Below the pieces are notes generated by a model, which searched no databases, was not told where the DNA came from, and saw only the letters and a program-made list of their open reading frames with translations. 40,814 bases of DNA from Flavobacterium seoulense (lineage in GTDB: Bacteria; Bacteroidota; Bacteroidia; Flavobacteriales; Flavobacteriaceae). The stretch is taken from NCBI RefSeq assembly GCF_000695795.1, contig NZ_JNCA01000030.1, positions 1 through 40,814 on the forward strand. Direction: 5' to 3'. The translations under genes were made by a program, and so were the position numbers. Positions 1 to 8,788 of the stretch are shown here, in pieces. Every line of letters starts with the position of its first letter. The first letter of the stretch is position 1.

Positions 1-927
1 TTTATATATTATATTCTTTTTTTAAAGAAGACACTTTTAAAATTTAATCCAGATAGATTAATTGTTATAAATGGTGGTTATCCAGGGGGGCTTCTATGCA
101 GATCAGCTACTATATGTTGGGGACTATATTGTGGGGAAAAAAAAACTATTCATAATTTTCATAATTTTGCTATACCAGTTAATAAATTTAATGTATTTGA
201 AAACTTAATAGATAAATTGGTAGAAAAATATTCATCAGTTTTAATAAGTGTTTCACACTGCGCAGCAGAGTCCTTAAGAATTAGGGAATCTTTTAAGATT
301 ACAAAAAAAATAAAGTTTATATATAATGGAGTTGTAAAAAAAGATAATTATATCTATGTAGATATGAGGGGAAAATTATCTATAGATAAAGAATATAAAG
401 TTTGTTTAATGTTAGGGACATATGAGGAAAGAAAAGGACATACGTTTATTCTAAACGCATTTGAACAAGTTTTGATTTCTAATAGTAATACTGTTTTGAT
501 AATGGCAGGTTATGGATCTCCTTTAGAAATAAAAAAAGTTGTAGATTATGCAAAAAAAATAGGAGTAGATAAAAATGTTATATTTCTTGACTATGTAGAT
601 GAAATAAATAATTTATTTGCTATTTCGGATGTCCTGCTTATTGGATCGCAAGAATTTGAATCATTTGGGTTAACTGCAGTAGAGGCTATGTTAAATTATG
701 TACCTGTAGTTTCAACAGATACTGGTGGATTGAAAGAAGTGATTAATAATAATGAAGGTGGTTTTGTTTTTAATAAAAAGGATCATTTAGCTTTTGCTAA
801 AAAAATTGTTGAATTATTAAATGACGATTGTATGCGTCTAGAGCAAGGAATTAAAGGACATAATAGGGTTAAAAATATGTTTTCTGCTTCTAAAATGGCA
901 GAAATGTATCGTAATGAGATCCAGTAG
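1..927 (+). CDS. GT4-family glycosyltransferase, 5' end cut by window
   Basis: The reading frame is open from base 1 to the TAG at 925-927, so the gene starts upstream of the window; the first possible in-window start (TTG at 217) would cut the N-terminal half and is not credible. Translation from base 1 gives an INGGYPGG segment, then VSHCAAESL and KFIYNGV, which fit the inter-domain region of GT-B retaining enzymes. The C-terminal donor-binding motif is clear: EFESFGLTAVE (the E-x7-E type) followed by VSTDTGGLKEV. It should transfer a sugar from a nucleotide donor to a growing lipid-linked glycan on the cytoplasmic face. Donor and acceptor cannot be read from the sequence. The coding sequence is extremely A+T-rich, like the serotype-type genes further on. 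A 224-base spacer without a recognisable gene follows. Confidence 0.85.
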   Translation, partial: FIYYILFLKKTLLKFNPDRLIVINGGYPGGLLCRSATICWGLYCGEKKTIHNFHNFAIPVNKFNVFENLIDKLVEKYSSVLISVSHCAAESLRIRESFKITKKIKFIYNGVVKKDNYIYVDMRGKLSIDKEYKVCLMLGTYEERKGHTFILNAFEQVLISNSNTVLIMAGYGSPLEIKKVVDYAKKIGVDKNVIFLDYVDEINNLFAISDVLLIGSQEFESFGLTAVEAMLNYVPVVSTDTGGLKEVINNNEGGFVFNKKDHLAFAKKIVELLNDDCMRLEQGIKGHNRVKNMFSASKMAEMYRNEIQ

Positions 928-1151
928 TTTTAATGTTATGTCACTTAGTATTTTTACGGGAGAGAAAATAATTTATTGATTGTAAAATTACTATGAGAAA
1001 TGTTTCTATTTGGATATTTCTTGATAAAGCATTAATTAATTTTAAAATTAAGCAATTTTGAGAAGGTAGTAGAAAGACTGTTTGCTTTAAAAATTACAAC
1101 CATAATAACTTAAAATTTATATTAAAAAATATTATAAAACCATTTATTTTT

Positions 1152-1949
1152 ATGAAAACAGTAATATTATGTGGAGGATATGGAACAAGAATTCGTGATG
1201 TAGCGGATGATATACCAAAACCAATGATCCCAATTGGAGGTAAGCCAATTATTTGGCACATTATGAAAACCTATGCGAACTATGGTTTCTCTAATTTTGT
1301 TTTATGTATGGGCTACAAAAGTGAAGTAATAAAAGATTTTTTTATTAACTATGAACTTCGAAGCGCTGATGTAACCATAAAATTAGGCAAAAAATCGGAA
1401 CAAATAGTTTCAGAAACAAATCATGATGAGGATGGTTGGGAAATAACACTCGCTGAAACCGGAATTAAATCCATGACTGGCGCTCGTGTTAGACGAATTA
1501 AAAAATACATTGGAGATGATACTCATTTTATGTTAACCTATGGAGATGGTGTTGGAGATATTGATATTGAGGAACTAGTTACTTTTCATAAGTCACATGG
1601 AAAAATGGTGACTTTGACAGGTGTTCGTCCCCCAGGCCGTTTTGGAGAACTTGGAATAGCAGATGATGGATCAACAATTACAGGTTTTAATGAAAAACCA
1701 CAAGCAAGTGGTGGACGTATAAACGGTGGGTATTTTGTGTGCAATCGTGAATTTTTAGATATATTAAGTGATGCTGAAGATTTGGTTTTAGAGCAAGAAC
1801 CAATGAAAAGATTGGTAGAATTAGGAGAATTAAAAGTTTTTGAACACGATGGTTTTTGGCAACCAATGGATACTTCAAGGGAATATTCTTTATTAAATGA
1901 ACTTTATAATAATAATCAAGCACCATGGGTAAAATGGGAGAAAAAATAA
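1152..1949 (+). CDS. rfbF: glucose-1-phosphate cytidylyltransferase
   Basis: Makes CDP-glucose from CTP and glucose 1-phosphate, the first step of CDP-6-deoxy sugar pathways. The 265-residue length matches the family. The nucleotidyltransferase signature GGYGTR is at residues 8-13, PKPM at 23-26, and the metal-binding YGDGVGD at 130-136. The long insert rich in charged residues (about 85-115) and the WQPMD segment near the C-terminus are typical of RfbF/DdhA rather than of RfbA. The ATG at 1152 is directly followed by the conserved N-terminal strand, so the start is secure. Its 3' end overlaps the next gene, rfbG, which uses its product; the two are surely co-transcribed and probably translationally coupled. 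Confidence 0.95.
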   Translation: MKTVILCGGYGTRIRDVADDIPKPMIPIGGKPIIWHIMKTYANYGFSNFVLCMGYKSEVIKDFFINYELRSADVTIKLGKKSEQIVSETNHDEDGWEITLAETGIKSMTGARVRRIKKYIGDDTHFMLTYGDGVGDIDIEELVTFHKSHGKMVTLTGVRPPGRFGELGIADDGSTITGFNEKPQASGGRINGGYFVCNREFLDILSDAEDLVLEQEPMKRLVELGELKVFEHDGFWQPMDTSREYSLLNELYNNNQAPWVKWEKK

Positions 1950-3049
1950 TTTTTGGCGATATATATCGTAACAAAAAAGTTTTAGTTACTGGAAATACGG
2001 GTTTTAAAGGATCTTGGCTTTGTACTTGGCTCATTTCCTTAGGGGCTGATGTCTATGGAATTTCAAATGAAATACCTACTGCACCATCTATGTTTGTGGA
2101 GTTGGGATTAGCTGATAAAATGAAACATTTTTTTGCGGATGTCCGTGATTTGGATACAATAAAAAAAATAATTAGCGATGTAGCTCCTGATTTTGTATTC
2201 CATTTAGCAGCTCAACCTATTGTTTCATTGTCTTATACAGAACCTATTGATACCATTTCTTCAAATGTAATGGGAACTGCAAACGTTCTTGAAGTATTAC
2301 GTAATTATACTAAACCATGTACAGCAATTGTCATTACAAGTGACAAATGTTATGATAATGTAGAATGGATATATGGTTATAAAGAAACTGATGCAGTAGG
2401 CGGTAAAGATATTTACAGTGGTAGTAAAGGAGCTGCGGAATTAATTTTTAAATCGTATTATCATTCTTTCTTTAAAAAAGAAGGCGGTATGGTACAAGTT
2501 GCATCCGCCCGTGCAGGAAATGTTATAGGTGGTGGTGACTGGGCATTAGATCGTATCATTCCAGATTGTATGCGCTCATGGAGTGAAGGAAAAGTTGTGG
2601 AAATTAGAAGTCCTAAAGCAACACGTCCTTGGCAACATGTTCTTGAACCACTTAGTGGCTATTTACAATTAGGGGAGAGATTATATAATAATCATTCGTT
2701 GAATGGTGAAAGTTTTAATTTTGGACCAAAGCCAGAATATAACCATACCGTTCAAGAAATATTAGAGGATATGAGTGTACGTTGGCATTTTGAAAATTCA
2801 AAAGAGGCATATCAAGTTACTGGAGATATTAAGTTTTATGAAGCTGGATTGTTGAAACTAAACTGCGATAAGGCTTTGTTCTATTTTCAATGGAAAGCTA
2901 CGTTAGATTATAAAACTTTGTTAGAGTATACGAGTGATTGGTATTATGAGTTTTATAAAAATAAGGGTGATATGTTTGAATATACTAAATCACAGATTGA
3001 AGGATATGAAAATTTAGCCATAACTGGAAATATAGCATGGACAAAATAA
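1925..3049 (+). CDS. rfbG: CDP-glucose 4,6-dehydratase
   Basis: Converts CDP-glucose to CDP-4-keto-6-deoxyglucose. This is an extended SDR of 374 residues, the usual size. The NAD-binding TGNTGFKG is at residues 22-29, the dehydratase active-site segment TSDKCY at 138-143, and the catalytic YSGSK at 164-168. The start at 1925 overlaps rfbF by 25 bases; a second in-frame ATG at 1934 (MGEKIIF) is equally possible and overlaps by 16. The 3' end overlaps the following cupin gene by 13 bases. With rfbF upstream this is an intact CDP-4-keto-6-deoxyglucose module. No rfbH (3-dehydrase) homologue is in the window, so the 3-hydroxyl is expected to stay. Confidence 0.95.
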   Translation: MGKMGEKIIFGDIYRNKKVLVTGNTGFKGSWLCTWLISLGADVYGISNEIPTAPSMFVELGLADKMKHFFADVRDLDTIKKIISDVAPDFVFHLAAQPIVSLSYTEPIDTISSNVMGTANVLEVLRNYTKPCTAIVITSDKCYDNVEWIYGYKETDAVGGKDIYSGSKGAAELIFKSYYHSFFKKEGGMVQVASARAGNVIGGGDWALDRIIPDCMRSWSEGKVVEIRSPKATRPWQHVLEPLSGYLQLGERLYNNHSLNGESFNFGPKPEYNHTVQEILEDMSVRWHFENSKEAYQVTGDIKFYEAGLLKLNCDKALFYFQWKATLDYKTLLEYTSDWYYEFYKNKGDMFEYTKSQIEGYENLAITGNIAWTK

Positions 3050-3480
3050 ATATTGAAGGAGTGCTTTTGACTCCGTTAAAAAAAATTCATCATCCTAAAG
3101 GTGATGTTTTTCATGGAATGAAAAAATCAGATGCAGGTTATTATGGTTTTGGAGAAGCCTATTTTTCAACAATTCATTTTCAAGATGTAAAGCCTTGGAA
3201 AAAGCATTTGGAAATGACTTTAAATTTTGTAGTTCCATTAGGGGAAATTCGTTTTGTTATTTATGATGACAGAGATGAAAGTGTAACAAAAAACAATTTT
3301 TTTGATGTTACTTTGGGAAGTAATGCTTATCAGAGAATTACGATTCCTCCTGGAGTGTGGGTTGCTTTTAGTGGTGTTGGTTCTGGATTTAATTTGTTAT
3401 TAAATTTGGCTAATTTAGAACACAACCCTGCCGAGGTAGAAAGAAAAGAGGAGCTGTCTGAAATACCATATCAATGGTAA
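3037..3480 (+). CDS. RmlC-like cupin, putative CDP-4-keto-6-deoxyhexose epimerase
   Basis: A 147-residue dTDP-4-dehydrorhamnose 3,5-epimerase family protein, clearly shorter than true RmlC (about 180). A STIHFQ segment with H47 lines up with RGLHLQ of RmlC and would supply the catalytic base. VVPLGEIRFVIYDDR (65-79) matches the cupin strand EGEILDVAVDLR, and IPPGVWVAF (103-111) matches the IPxGxxHGF strand. The C-terminal part of RmlC is missing. Placed between rfbG and an SDR gene with overlaps on both sides, it most likely epimerises CDP-4-keto-6-deoxyglucose at C3 and/or C5 before reduction. Substrate is inferred from context only; the genuine RmlC of the dTDP-rhamnose pathway is a separate gene at 10504. 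Confidence 0.8.
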   Translation: MDKINIEGVLLTPLKKIHHPKGDVFHGMKKSDAGYYGFGEAYFSTIHFQDVKPWKKHLEMTLNFVVPLGEIRFVIYDDRDESVTKNNFFDVTLGSNAYQRITIPPGVWVAFSGVGSGFNLLLNLANLEHNPAEVERKEELSEIPYQW

Positions 3481-4424
3481 TGAAAAAAGCGTTAATTACT
3501 GGAAGTAGTGGCTATATAGGTTCGCGTCTTTGTCTGCATTTAGCAAATCAAGGTTATATTGTAACTGCACTTTGCCACTCTAAAATGCCAGAAGATAAAA
3601 ATTGGGTTTCTAAAATGTTTAAGGTTGTTGTAGGAGATGTGAGAGATGAAAAATTACTTTGTGAATTAGCTGCCGATAAATATGATATATTAGTCCATTT
3701 AGTATCTCTAGATCATCATCAATCAAATGGATCTCCTGCCAATGTCAGTGCCGTAAATATTACTCCAGTTTGGTCTTTACTTGATGTTTTTTCAAAAGGA
3801 GGACTCAAAAAATTTCTATATTTTTCTACTGCGCAAGTTTATGGAACACTACAAAGTGAGGTAGTAACAGAACTTCGTAAAACAAATACTCAAAATGCTT
3901 ATGGGTTAACACATAATATAGGGGAAGTACTTTGTGAACATTATAACCGTACGACAAATATCGATTGTCGAATTGTTCGCCTGTCAAACAGCTATGGTGC
4001 CCCCATTTTTGAGGAAAACAATTGTTGGTGGTTGGTAATTAATGATTTATGTAGAATGGCTTATACTAAAAAAGAGATTGTTTTACAATCTGATGGAACT
4101 CCTTTACGCGATTTTATTCATGGTTGGGATGTATGTAGAGGGATTCAGAATATAATTGAAACTTCTGAGGTACATATGACTTATAATCTGAGTTCAGGTA
4201 ATACTATTTCGATTATGGAAATTGCTAAAAAGATTAGGGATGTCTTTAAATATCGTTATAATATTGAATTGCCGATAACTGCTGCCGAATGTAAAAATAA
4301 TATGCAAACGCCTAAATACATAATAGATAATAGTTTAATCTGTAGTATAGGATTTGAACCTAAATGGAGTTTAGAAAAGGGGATAAATGATTTATTTAAT
4401 TTTTTAGAACAAAACAATGAATAA
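3474..4424 (+). CDS. NAD(P)-dependent SDR, putative CDP-4-keto-6-deoxyhexose reductase
   Basis: An extended SDR with Rossmann motif TGSSGYIG at residues 9-16 and the substrate-side FSTAQVYG at about 117-124. It is the last gene of the CDP-sugar set and is expected to reduce the 4-keto group to give the final CDP-6-deoxyhexose (for example a 6-deoxy-gulose or -allose type, depending on epimerase and face of reduction). One oddity: the usual Y-x3-K active site reads Y143-G-L-T-H147, so histidine replaces the catalytic lysine. The start may be ATG 3474 or ATG 3480; the latter gives a TAATG junction with the upstream stop. The 3' end overlaps the next gene by 8 bases. Confidence 0.8.
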   Translation: MVMKKALITGSSGYIGSRLCLHLANQGYIVTALCHSKMPEDKNWVSKMFKVVVGDVRDEKLLCELAADKYDILVHLVSLDHHQSNGSPANVSAVNITPVWSLLDVFSKGGLKKFLYFSTAQVYGTLQSEVVTELRKTNTQNAYGLTHNIGEVLCEHYNRTTNIDCRIVRLSNSYGAPIFEENNCWWLVINDLCRMAYTKKEIVLQSDGTPLRDFIHGWDVCRGIQNIIETSEVHMTYNLSSGNTISIMEIAKKIRDVFKYRYNIELPITAAECKNNMQTPKYIIDNSLICSIGFEPKWSLEKGINDLFNFLEQNNE

Positions 4425-5316
4425 TATAAGCCCTCTTTTTTCGATTGTCATTCCAACTTATAATCGTTCGTCAGATTTAGTACGATGTTTAAATTCATTA
4501 GTTTCTCAAACTTTTAAAGATTTTGAGGTAATTGTATGTGATAATGCTTCTACGGATAATACGAAAGAAGTAATTGAAGAATACGAAAAACTTTTGAATT
4601 TAAAGTATCTTTTTTTAACAGAGAATTCAGGAGGTCCTGCTAAGCCAAGAAATGTAGGTGCAGCAAGTGCAAATGGAGATTGGGTATGTTTTTTAGATTC
4701 TGATGATTGGTATTTAGATACCAAATTAGAATATGTATCGAAAGTAGATTTGGAAGAAGTAGATTTTATTTATCACGATTTAAATATTATTCAGAATGGT
4801 AAATTGTTAAAAAAAATGAAATCAAGGAGTTTAAATGAAAAAGAGGCCTATTATGATTTATTATTCGGAAGCTATGGTATACCAACATCGTCAGTTTGTA
4901 TTCGTAAAAAGATATTTTTAGAATCAGTTGGTTTTGCAGAACAGAAAGAACTCATAGGTTTAGAAGATTATCATTTATGGATTGAATTAGCTAAAGTAGG
5001 TACACGATTTAAATATATTCCGTTGGCGTTAGGGAATTATTTTCTAGGAAATGAAAATCTTTCTTTAAATGACGAGAGTCGAATCACTAGATATAGATTT
5101 TTATTTCAAAAATATATAGATTCTGAAAAGAATGAGAAAGGCAAAAAGAAAATTTCAGCCACAATGAATTATCATATAGGATGGATCAATTGTAACAAAG
5201 GATCATTCAGAAAGAGTTTCAGTTTCCTTTGGTATTCATTGTGTTATGGGTCTTTTTCTATAAAATTAGCAACAGGTAGAATTGTTATAAAAAGTCTACT
5301 AAGTAATATTAAATAA
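4417..5316 (+). CDS. GT2-family glycosyltransferase
   Basis: A 299-residue GT-A fold inverting transferase. N-terminal strand FSIVIPTYNR, nucleotide-binding CDNASTDNT at 41-49, and the metal/nucleotide-binding DSDD at 94-97 are all present; LEDYHLWIELA in the second half is the usual acceptor-side segment. It would add one sugar to a lipid-linked oligosaccharide at the inner membrane. It overlaps the upstream SDR gene by 8 bases (ATGAATAA), which suggests translational coupling to the CDP-6-deoxyhexose module, so it may be the transferase for that sugar (inference). The specific linkage cannot be read. Confidence 0.85.
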   Translation: MNNISPLFSIVIPTYNRSSDLVRCLNSLVSQTFKDFEVIVCDNASTDNTKEVIEEYEKLLNLKYLFLTENSGGPAKPRNVGAASANGDWVCFLDSDDWYLDTKLEYVSKVDLEEVDFIYHDLNIIQNGKLLKKMKSRSLNEKEAYYDLLFGSYGIPTSSVCIRKKIFLESVGFAEQKELIGLEDYHLWIELAKVGTRFKYIPLALGNYFLGNENLSLNDESRITRYRFLFQKYIDSEKNEKGKKKISATMNYHIGWINCNKGSFRKSFSFLWYSLCYGSFSIKLATGRIVIKSLLSNIK

Positions 5317-5353
5317 GAACTATTTTTTTTACATCAATATAAAGTTAGGATAG

Positions 5354-6550
5354 ATGAAAAAAGCAATAATAGCTATTATATTGTATGTGCTAATTTTACA
5401 TGTTTTAATTCCTTGTGTTTATTATCTATTTATTGGATTTACACCAGTGTACACTGAATTAATAGATTATCCTGCATTATATAAATCGACTTTTTTAATT
5501 ATTAGTTCCTTAGTGTTAAGTATAATTGTTTTAAACTTCAGTAAGACAAAAGAATATATAATTAAGCCGACTGTAGAGGGTAAACCTATTAGTTTTTTAT
5601 ATTATTTCTCAATTTTATTCAAATTAATTACTTTTTATATATCAGGTGGTTTCGAGACATTGATAAGTGGAGGTTCGTCAGGTTCCTTATCAAACTATAT
5701 ATCACTTTTTTTAAATCCCTTTACTTTATTGCTGATTTTGTTATTTGTTCAAAAAGAGCGTGTAAGTGTGATTAGAGCTATAGTGTTTTATGTAATGTAT
5801 GTTACGTTGTCAGGTAGTAGAAGCGGAATAATTTCGATTTTCTTTGTTTTTTTTATTGGAATGGCTTTCGAAGGGTATAAATATTATGGAGGTAAAATAA
5901 AAACTTTTTTGAAGTACGGATTACTACTAGCACCTGCTTTATTTATATATGCAACGATAACCAGAGGTGTGGCTGATATAATAGGATTTGATTTTATTAT
6001 AAATCAAATTATAGGTCGTATGTCAACATTAGAAACATCGATGCTACCTTTATATTATGATAGTAATCATTTAGATTTGGATCTATTTTATTTAAAATAT
6101 GATTTTTGGCATCAGTTAAAGTTATGTATTGATACATTGTTACCAGGTCAAATATTTGAATTTGATGTCATGCCAAATAATTATTACAGAGCGATGTTTA
6201 TGGGATATTCGGAGTCTTTTGTATTTGAAAATTATATGTCAGTAAATTTTACCTTACCTATTTATTTATACATGAAATATGGTTATTCAGCAATTCTATT
6301 TACGGTTTTATATGTTGTTGGATTTTATAAGATACTGCTTATTTTTAAACAAAAACCATTTGTAATAATTATATTGCTTTCTGTTTTTTATGATTTAATT
6401 TATTTTTTTGATTGGGTTATGATACTTTCACAATTTTATTCTGCTTCATTAACCGTTATTTTTGTTAAAATTTTTATTCCTTTTTATAAATTAATAAAAC
6501 AAATTTTGTCTAAATTAAGATATTTTAATCCATCTGAATCTTTTAACTAA
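5354..6550 (+). CDS. wzy: O-antigen polymerase-like integral membrane protein (Wzy type)
   Basis: A 398-residue protein made almost entirely of hydrophobic helices, roughly ten to twelve membrane spans, starting with an N-terminal span at about 4-27. The LSGSRSGII stretch at about 152-160 is the small arginine-bearing loop seen in Wzy/WzyE-type polymerases, and the large hydrophilic loop at about 205-290 fits the periplasmic loop of that family. Wzy joins undecaprenyl-linked repeat units in the periplasm. Sequence identity among polymerases is very low, so the call rests on topology, this motif and the position among glycosyltransferases. A different polytopic protein cannot be excluded. Confidence 0.65.
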   Translation: MKKAIIAIILYVLILHVLIPCVYYLFIGFTPVYTELIDYPALYKSTFLIISSLVLSIIVLNFSKTKEYIIKPTVEGKPISFLYYFSILFKLITFYISGGFETLISGGSSGSLSNYISLFLNPFTLLLILLFVQKERVSVIRAIVFYVMYVTLSGSRSGIISIFFVFFIGMAFEGYKYYGGKIKTFLKYGLLLAPALFIYATITRGVADIIGFDFIINQIIGRMSTLETSMLPLYYDSNHLDLDLFYLKYDFWHQLKLCIDTLLPGQIFEFDVMPNNYYRAMFMGYSESFVFENYMSVNFTLPIYLYMKYGYSAILFTVLYVVGFYKILLIFKQKPFVIIILLSVFYDLIYFFDWVMILSQFYSASLTVIFVKIFIPFYKLIKQILSKLRYFNPSESFN

Positions 6551-6560
6551 ATATAAATAT

Positions 6561-7355
6561 ATGTTGATTTCTGTAATAATTCCAATGTATAATTCCGAAA
6601 CTACCATAACAAGTTGTATTAATTCGGTATTGAATCAAACCTACGTAGGTGAAGTCGAAATTATTGTTGTAAATGACGGTTCAAAAGATAATTCTCAAGC
6701 AATAGTTGAAGGCATTATACAAGATAATAAAACTAAAGTTTTGATTGAACTTTTTAATAAGATTAATGAAGGGGTTTCTACTGCGAGGAATATAGGGATT
6801 AAAATGGCTAAAGGAGATTGGATTGCTCTTTTAGATAGTGATGATGTATGGCTACCAAATAAACTTGAAAGACAAATTCAAGTGCTAACCGAAAATCCTA
6901 AAATTGATTTTTTAGGGACTAATCGTAATGGGGAATATTTTGATAATATTTTGTGGAAAAAACTGAACATTTTAACTAGAATTTCTCCAAAGTTATTAAT
7001 GGTTAAATTCATTTTTGTAGTTCCAACAGTAATTTTTAGAAAAAAAATTATTAGTGATGTAGGATATTTTGATGAAACTCAAAAATATGCTGAAGAAGGA
7101 AATTATTTTATTAGGATTGCTCAAAAATATAATTGTTTTCTTTTGAACGAAAGTCTAGTAATAACTGGAGACGGTAAGGCACATTTTGGACATTCAGGAC
7201 TTTCTGGAAATTTAAAAGAGATGGAAAAAGGGGAATTGAAGAATCTAAAAGATGCTTTAAGGCTAAAAATAATTAATTCTATTGAATATTCATGTTTGGT
7301 TGTGTTTTCAATCTTAAAATATTTTAGGAGAATAATAATCGTTAAAATAAGATAA
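6561..7355 (+). CDS. GT2-family glycosyltransferase
   Basis: A 264-residue GT-A transferase. LISVIIPMYN opens the protein, NDGSKDNS (38-45) binds the nucleotide, and LDSDDVW with DSDD at 92-95 is the metal site. NEGVSTARNIG (69-79) is the usual conserved helix start. The C-terminus ends in a basic, hydrophobic stretch (SILKYFRRIIIVKIR) that could anchor it at the inner membrane. It follows the polymerase gene by 10 bases and precedes an acetyltransferase by 8, so all are in one transcript. Sugar specificity is unknown. Confidence 0.85.
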   Translation: MLISVIIPMYNSETTITSCINSVLNQTYVGEVEIIVVNDGSKDNSQAIVEGIIQDNKTKVLIELFNKINEGVSTARNIGIKMAKGDWIALLDSDDVWLPNKLERQIQVLTENPKIDFLGTNRNGEYFDNILWKKLNILTRISPKLLMVKFIFVVPTVIFRKKIISDVGYFDETQKYAEEGNYFIRIAQKYNCFLLNESLVITGDGKAHFGHSGLSGNLKEMEKGELKNLKDALRLKIINSIEYSCLVVFSILKYFRRIIIVKIR

Positions 7356-7363
7356 AAGGAATT

Positions 7364-7954
7364 ATGATTAAAAGATATAGTATTTTTGGTTTGATACGAT
7401 TACTAGTGTCATTAATTTATACAAAAATATTTTACAGGCAAGCTAGACTCATTAGACTTCCATTTGATATAAGAAATAAAAGGAATATTAAAATTGGTAA
7501 AAATTTTACTGCGGGTTTCGGGTGTAGAATCGAAGTTTTTCCGTTGAATGAAGATAATGAAATCTGTATCGTAATAGGTGAGAATGTTCAGATTAATGAT
7601 TATGTGCATATTGGAGCCGTTGGCTCTATTACAATTGGTGATAATGTCTTGATGGCGAGTAAAATTTACATTTCTGATCATAACCATGGAAGTTACGATG
7701 AGTTAATAAGTGATCACCCAATGAGTATACCCATGGATAGAAAAGCAATATGTAAGCCAGTAGTAATTGGGGATAATGTTTGGTTGGGAGAATCGGTTTG
7801 TGTATTGCCAGGAGTGACTATAGGTGAAGGATGCGTCGTAGGAGCATTATCGGTAGTTACTAAATCGATACCTCCATATTCAATAGCAGTTGGAAGTCCT
7901 GCTAAGGTTGTTAAAAAATATGATTTTGAAATCAATAAATGGATAAAAGTTTAA
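7364..7954 (+). CDS. left-handed beta-helix O-acetyltransferase (WbbJ/WcaF type)
   Basis: A 196-residue hexapeptide-repeat protein: VQINDYVHIG, ITIGDNVLM, VVIGDNVWLG and VTIGEGCVVG make successive coils between residues 70 and 160. The catalytic histidine region is DHNHG at 105-109, followed by the usual loop SDHPM. The end SIAVGSPAKVVKKY is the standard C-terminal coil of sugar O-acetyltransferases. It is expected to move acetyl from acetyl-CoA to a sugar hydroxyl in the repeat unit. It lacks the N-terminal Rossmann domain of PglD, so it is not a good candidate for making diacetyl-bacillosamine. It overlaps the next gene by 16 bases unless that gene starts at 7957. Confidence 0.85.
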   Translation: MIKRYSIFGLIRLLVSLIYTKIFYRQARLIRLPFDIRNKRNIKIGKNFTAGFGCRIEVFPLNEDNEICIVIGENVQINDYVHIGAVGSITIGDNVLMASKIYISDHNHGSYDELISDHPMSIPMDRKAICKPVVIGDNVWLGESVCVLPGVTIGEGCVVGALSVVTKSIPPYSIAVGSPAKVVKKYDFEINKWIKV

Positions 7955-8772
7955 ATATGAAATTAAATAGAAAGTATTTGGCAGACTTAATTTTGGATAA
8001 ATTAATCGCTAATAAAGAAGAATTAAAAAAAGAATTTAATCAATCAGGTAGAATAAACTCATGCGTAATTGATGATCTTTTACCTGAAGAAGTGGCTAAA
8101 GAAATTTATGAAGCTTATCCTTCTCCTGAAGAAATGGCTTTGCATAAATCATTAAGAGAGAATAAAAGAATTGCAGCTCAAATGGATTTGTATAATCCTA
8201 TTCTTGAAGAAGCAGTTTATGCTTTTCAAGATGAAAGAATAGTTCTAGTTGTAGAAGAAATTACAGGCTTAAAAGAAATGATTCCTGATGAACACTTGTA
8301 CGCAGGAGGTATTAGTTTGATGGCTACAGGTAATTTTTTGAATCCTCATTTAGACAATTCACACGATAATGATAGAGAAAATTATCGTGTGCTAAATCTG
8401 TTATATTATGTTACTCCTGATTGGGATATTAATAATGGAGGTAATTTGGAGCTTTGGGATAATGGTATGGAAAAACCTCAAAGAGTTATTCATTCAAAAT
8501 TTAATCGTTTGGCACTTATGATTACGAATAAAACGTCCATACATTCTGTAAGTAAAGTGACTGCAATAGGCAAAAGATGTTGTGTTTCGAATTATTATTT
8601 TTCACAAAAACCAGCGGAAGCATCTGAGTATTTCCATGTTACATCATTCTACGGAAGACCTGAGGAACATGTGAAAAATATTTTTTTAAGGGCAGATGCA
8701 TTTTTAAGGCAAGCAATACGAAAGTTTACAGGGAAAAGAATTGTAGAGACTAAACATATTTATAAAAAATAA
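7939..8772 (+). CDS. 2-oxoglutarate/Fe(II)-dependent oxygenase
   Basis: A 277-residue double-stranded beta-helix oxygenase of the prolyl-4-hydroxylase superfamily. The iron ligands H137-x-D139 (PHLDNSHD) and H202 (SIHSV) are in place, and R213 in GKRCCVSNYYF fits the residue that binds 2-oxoglutarate. The protein would hydroxylate a substrate with release of CO2 and succinate. Position between an acetyltransferase and a glycosyltransferase suggests a substrate in the polysaccharide, such as a sugar carbon or an acyl substituent, but no substrate can be read. The start is ambiguous: ATG 7939 overlaps the upstream gene by 16 bases, ATG 7957 (MKLNRKY) clears it by two. Confidence 0.85.
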   Translation: MDKSLNMKLNRKYLADLILDKLIANKEELKKEFNQSGRINSCVIDDLLPEEVAKEIYEAYPSPEEMALHKSLRENKRIAAQMDLYNPILEEAVYAFQDERIVLVVEEITGLKEMIPDEHLYAGGISLMATGNFLNPHLDNSHDNDRENYRVLNLLYYVTPDWDINNGGNLELWDNGMEKPQRVIHSKFNRLALMITNKTSIHSVSKVTAIGKRCCVSNYYFSQKPAEASEYFHVTSFYGRPEEHVKNIFLRADAFLRQAIRKFTGKRIVETKHIYKK

Positions 8773-8788
8773 TTTAGGTATTCTATTT

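Noticed and set aside
217..927. TTG at 217 as start of the first gene
   Set aside because: The frame is open and GT4-like from base 1, so the gene is simply cut by the window edge.
992..1060. 22-codon ORF in the 928-1151 gap
   Set aside because: No homology, no coupling to a neighbour, length expected by chance in AT-rich DNA.
1687..2034. Antisense ORFs opposite rfbF/rfbG and many other genes
   Set aside because: They lie opposite strongly conserved genes, have no recognisable domains and no independent start signals; they are by-products of codon use.
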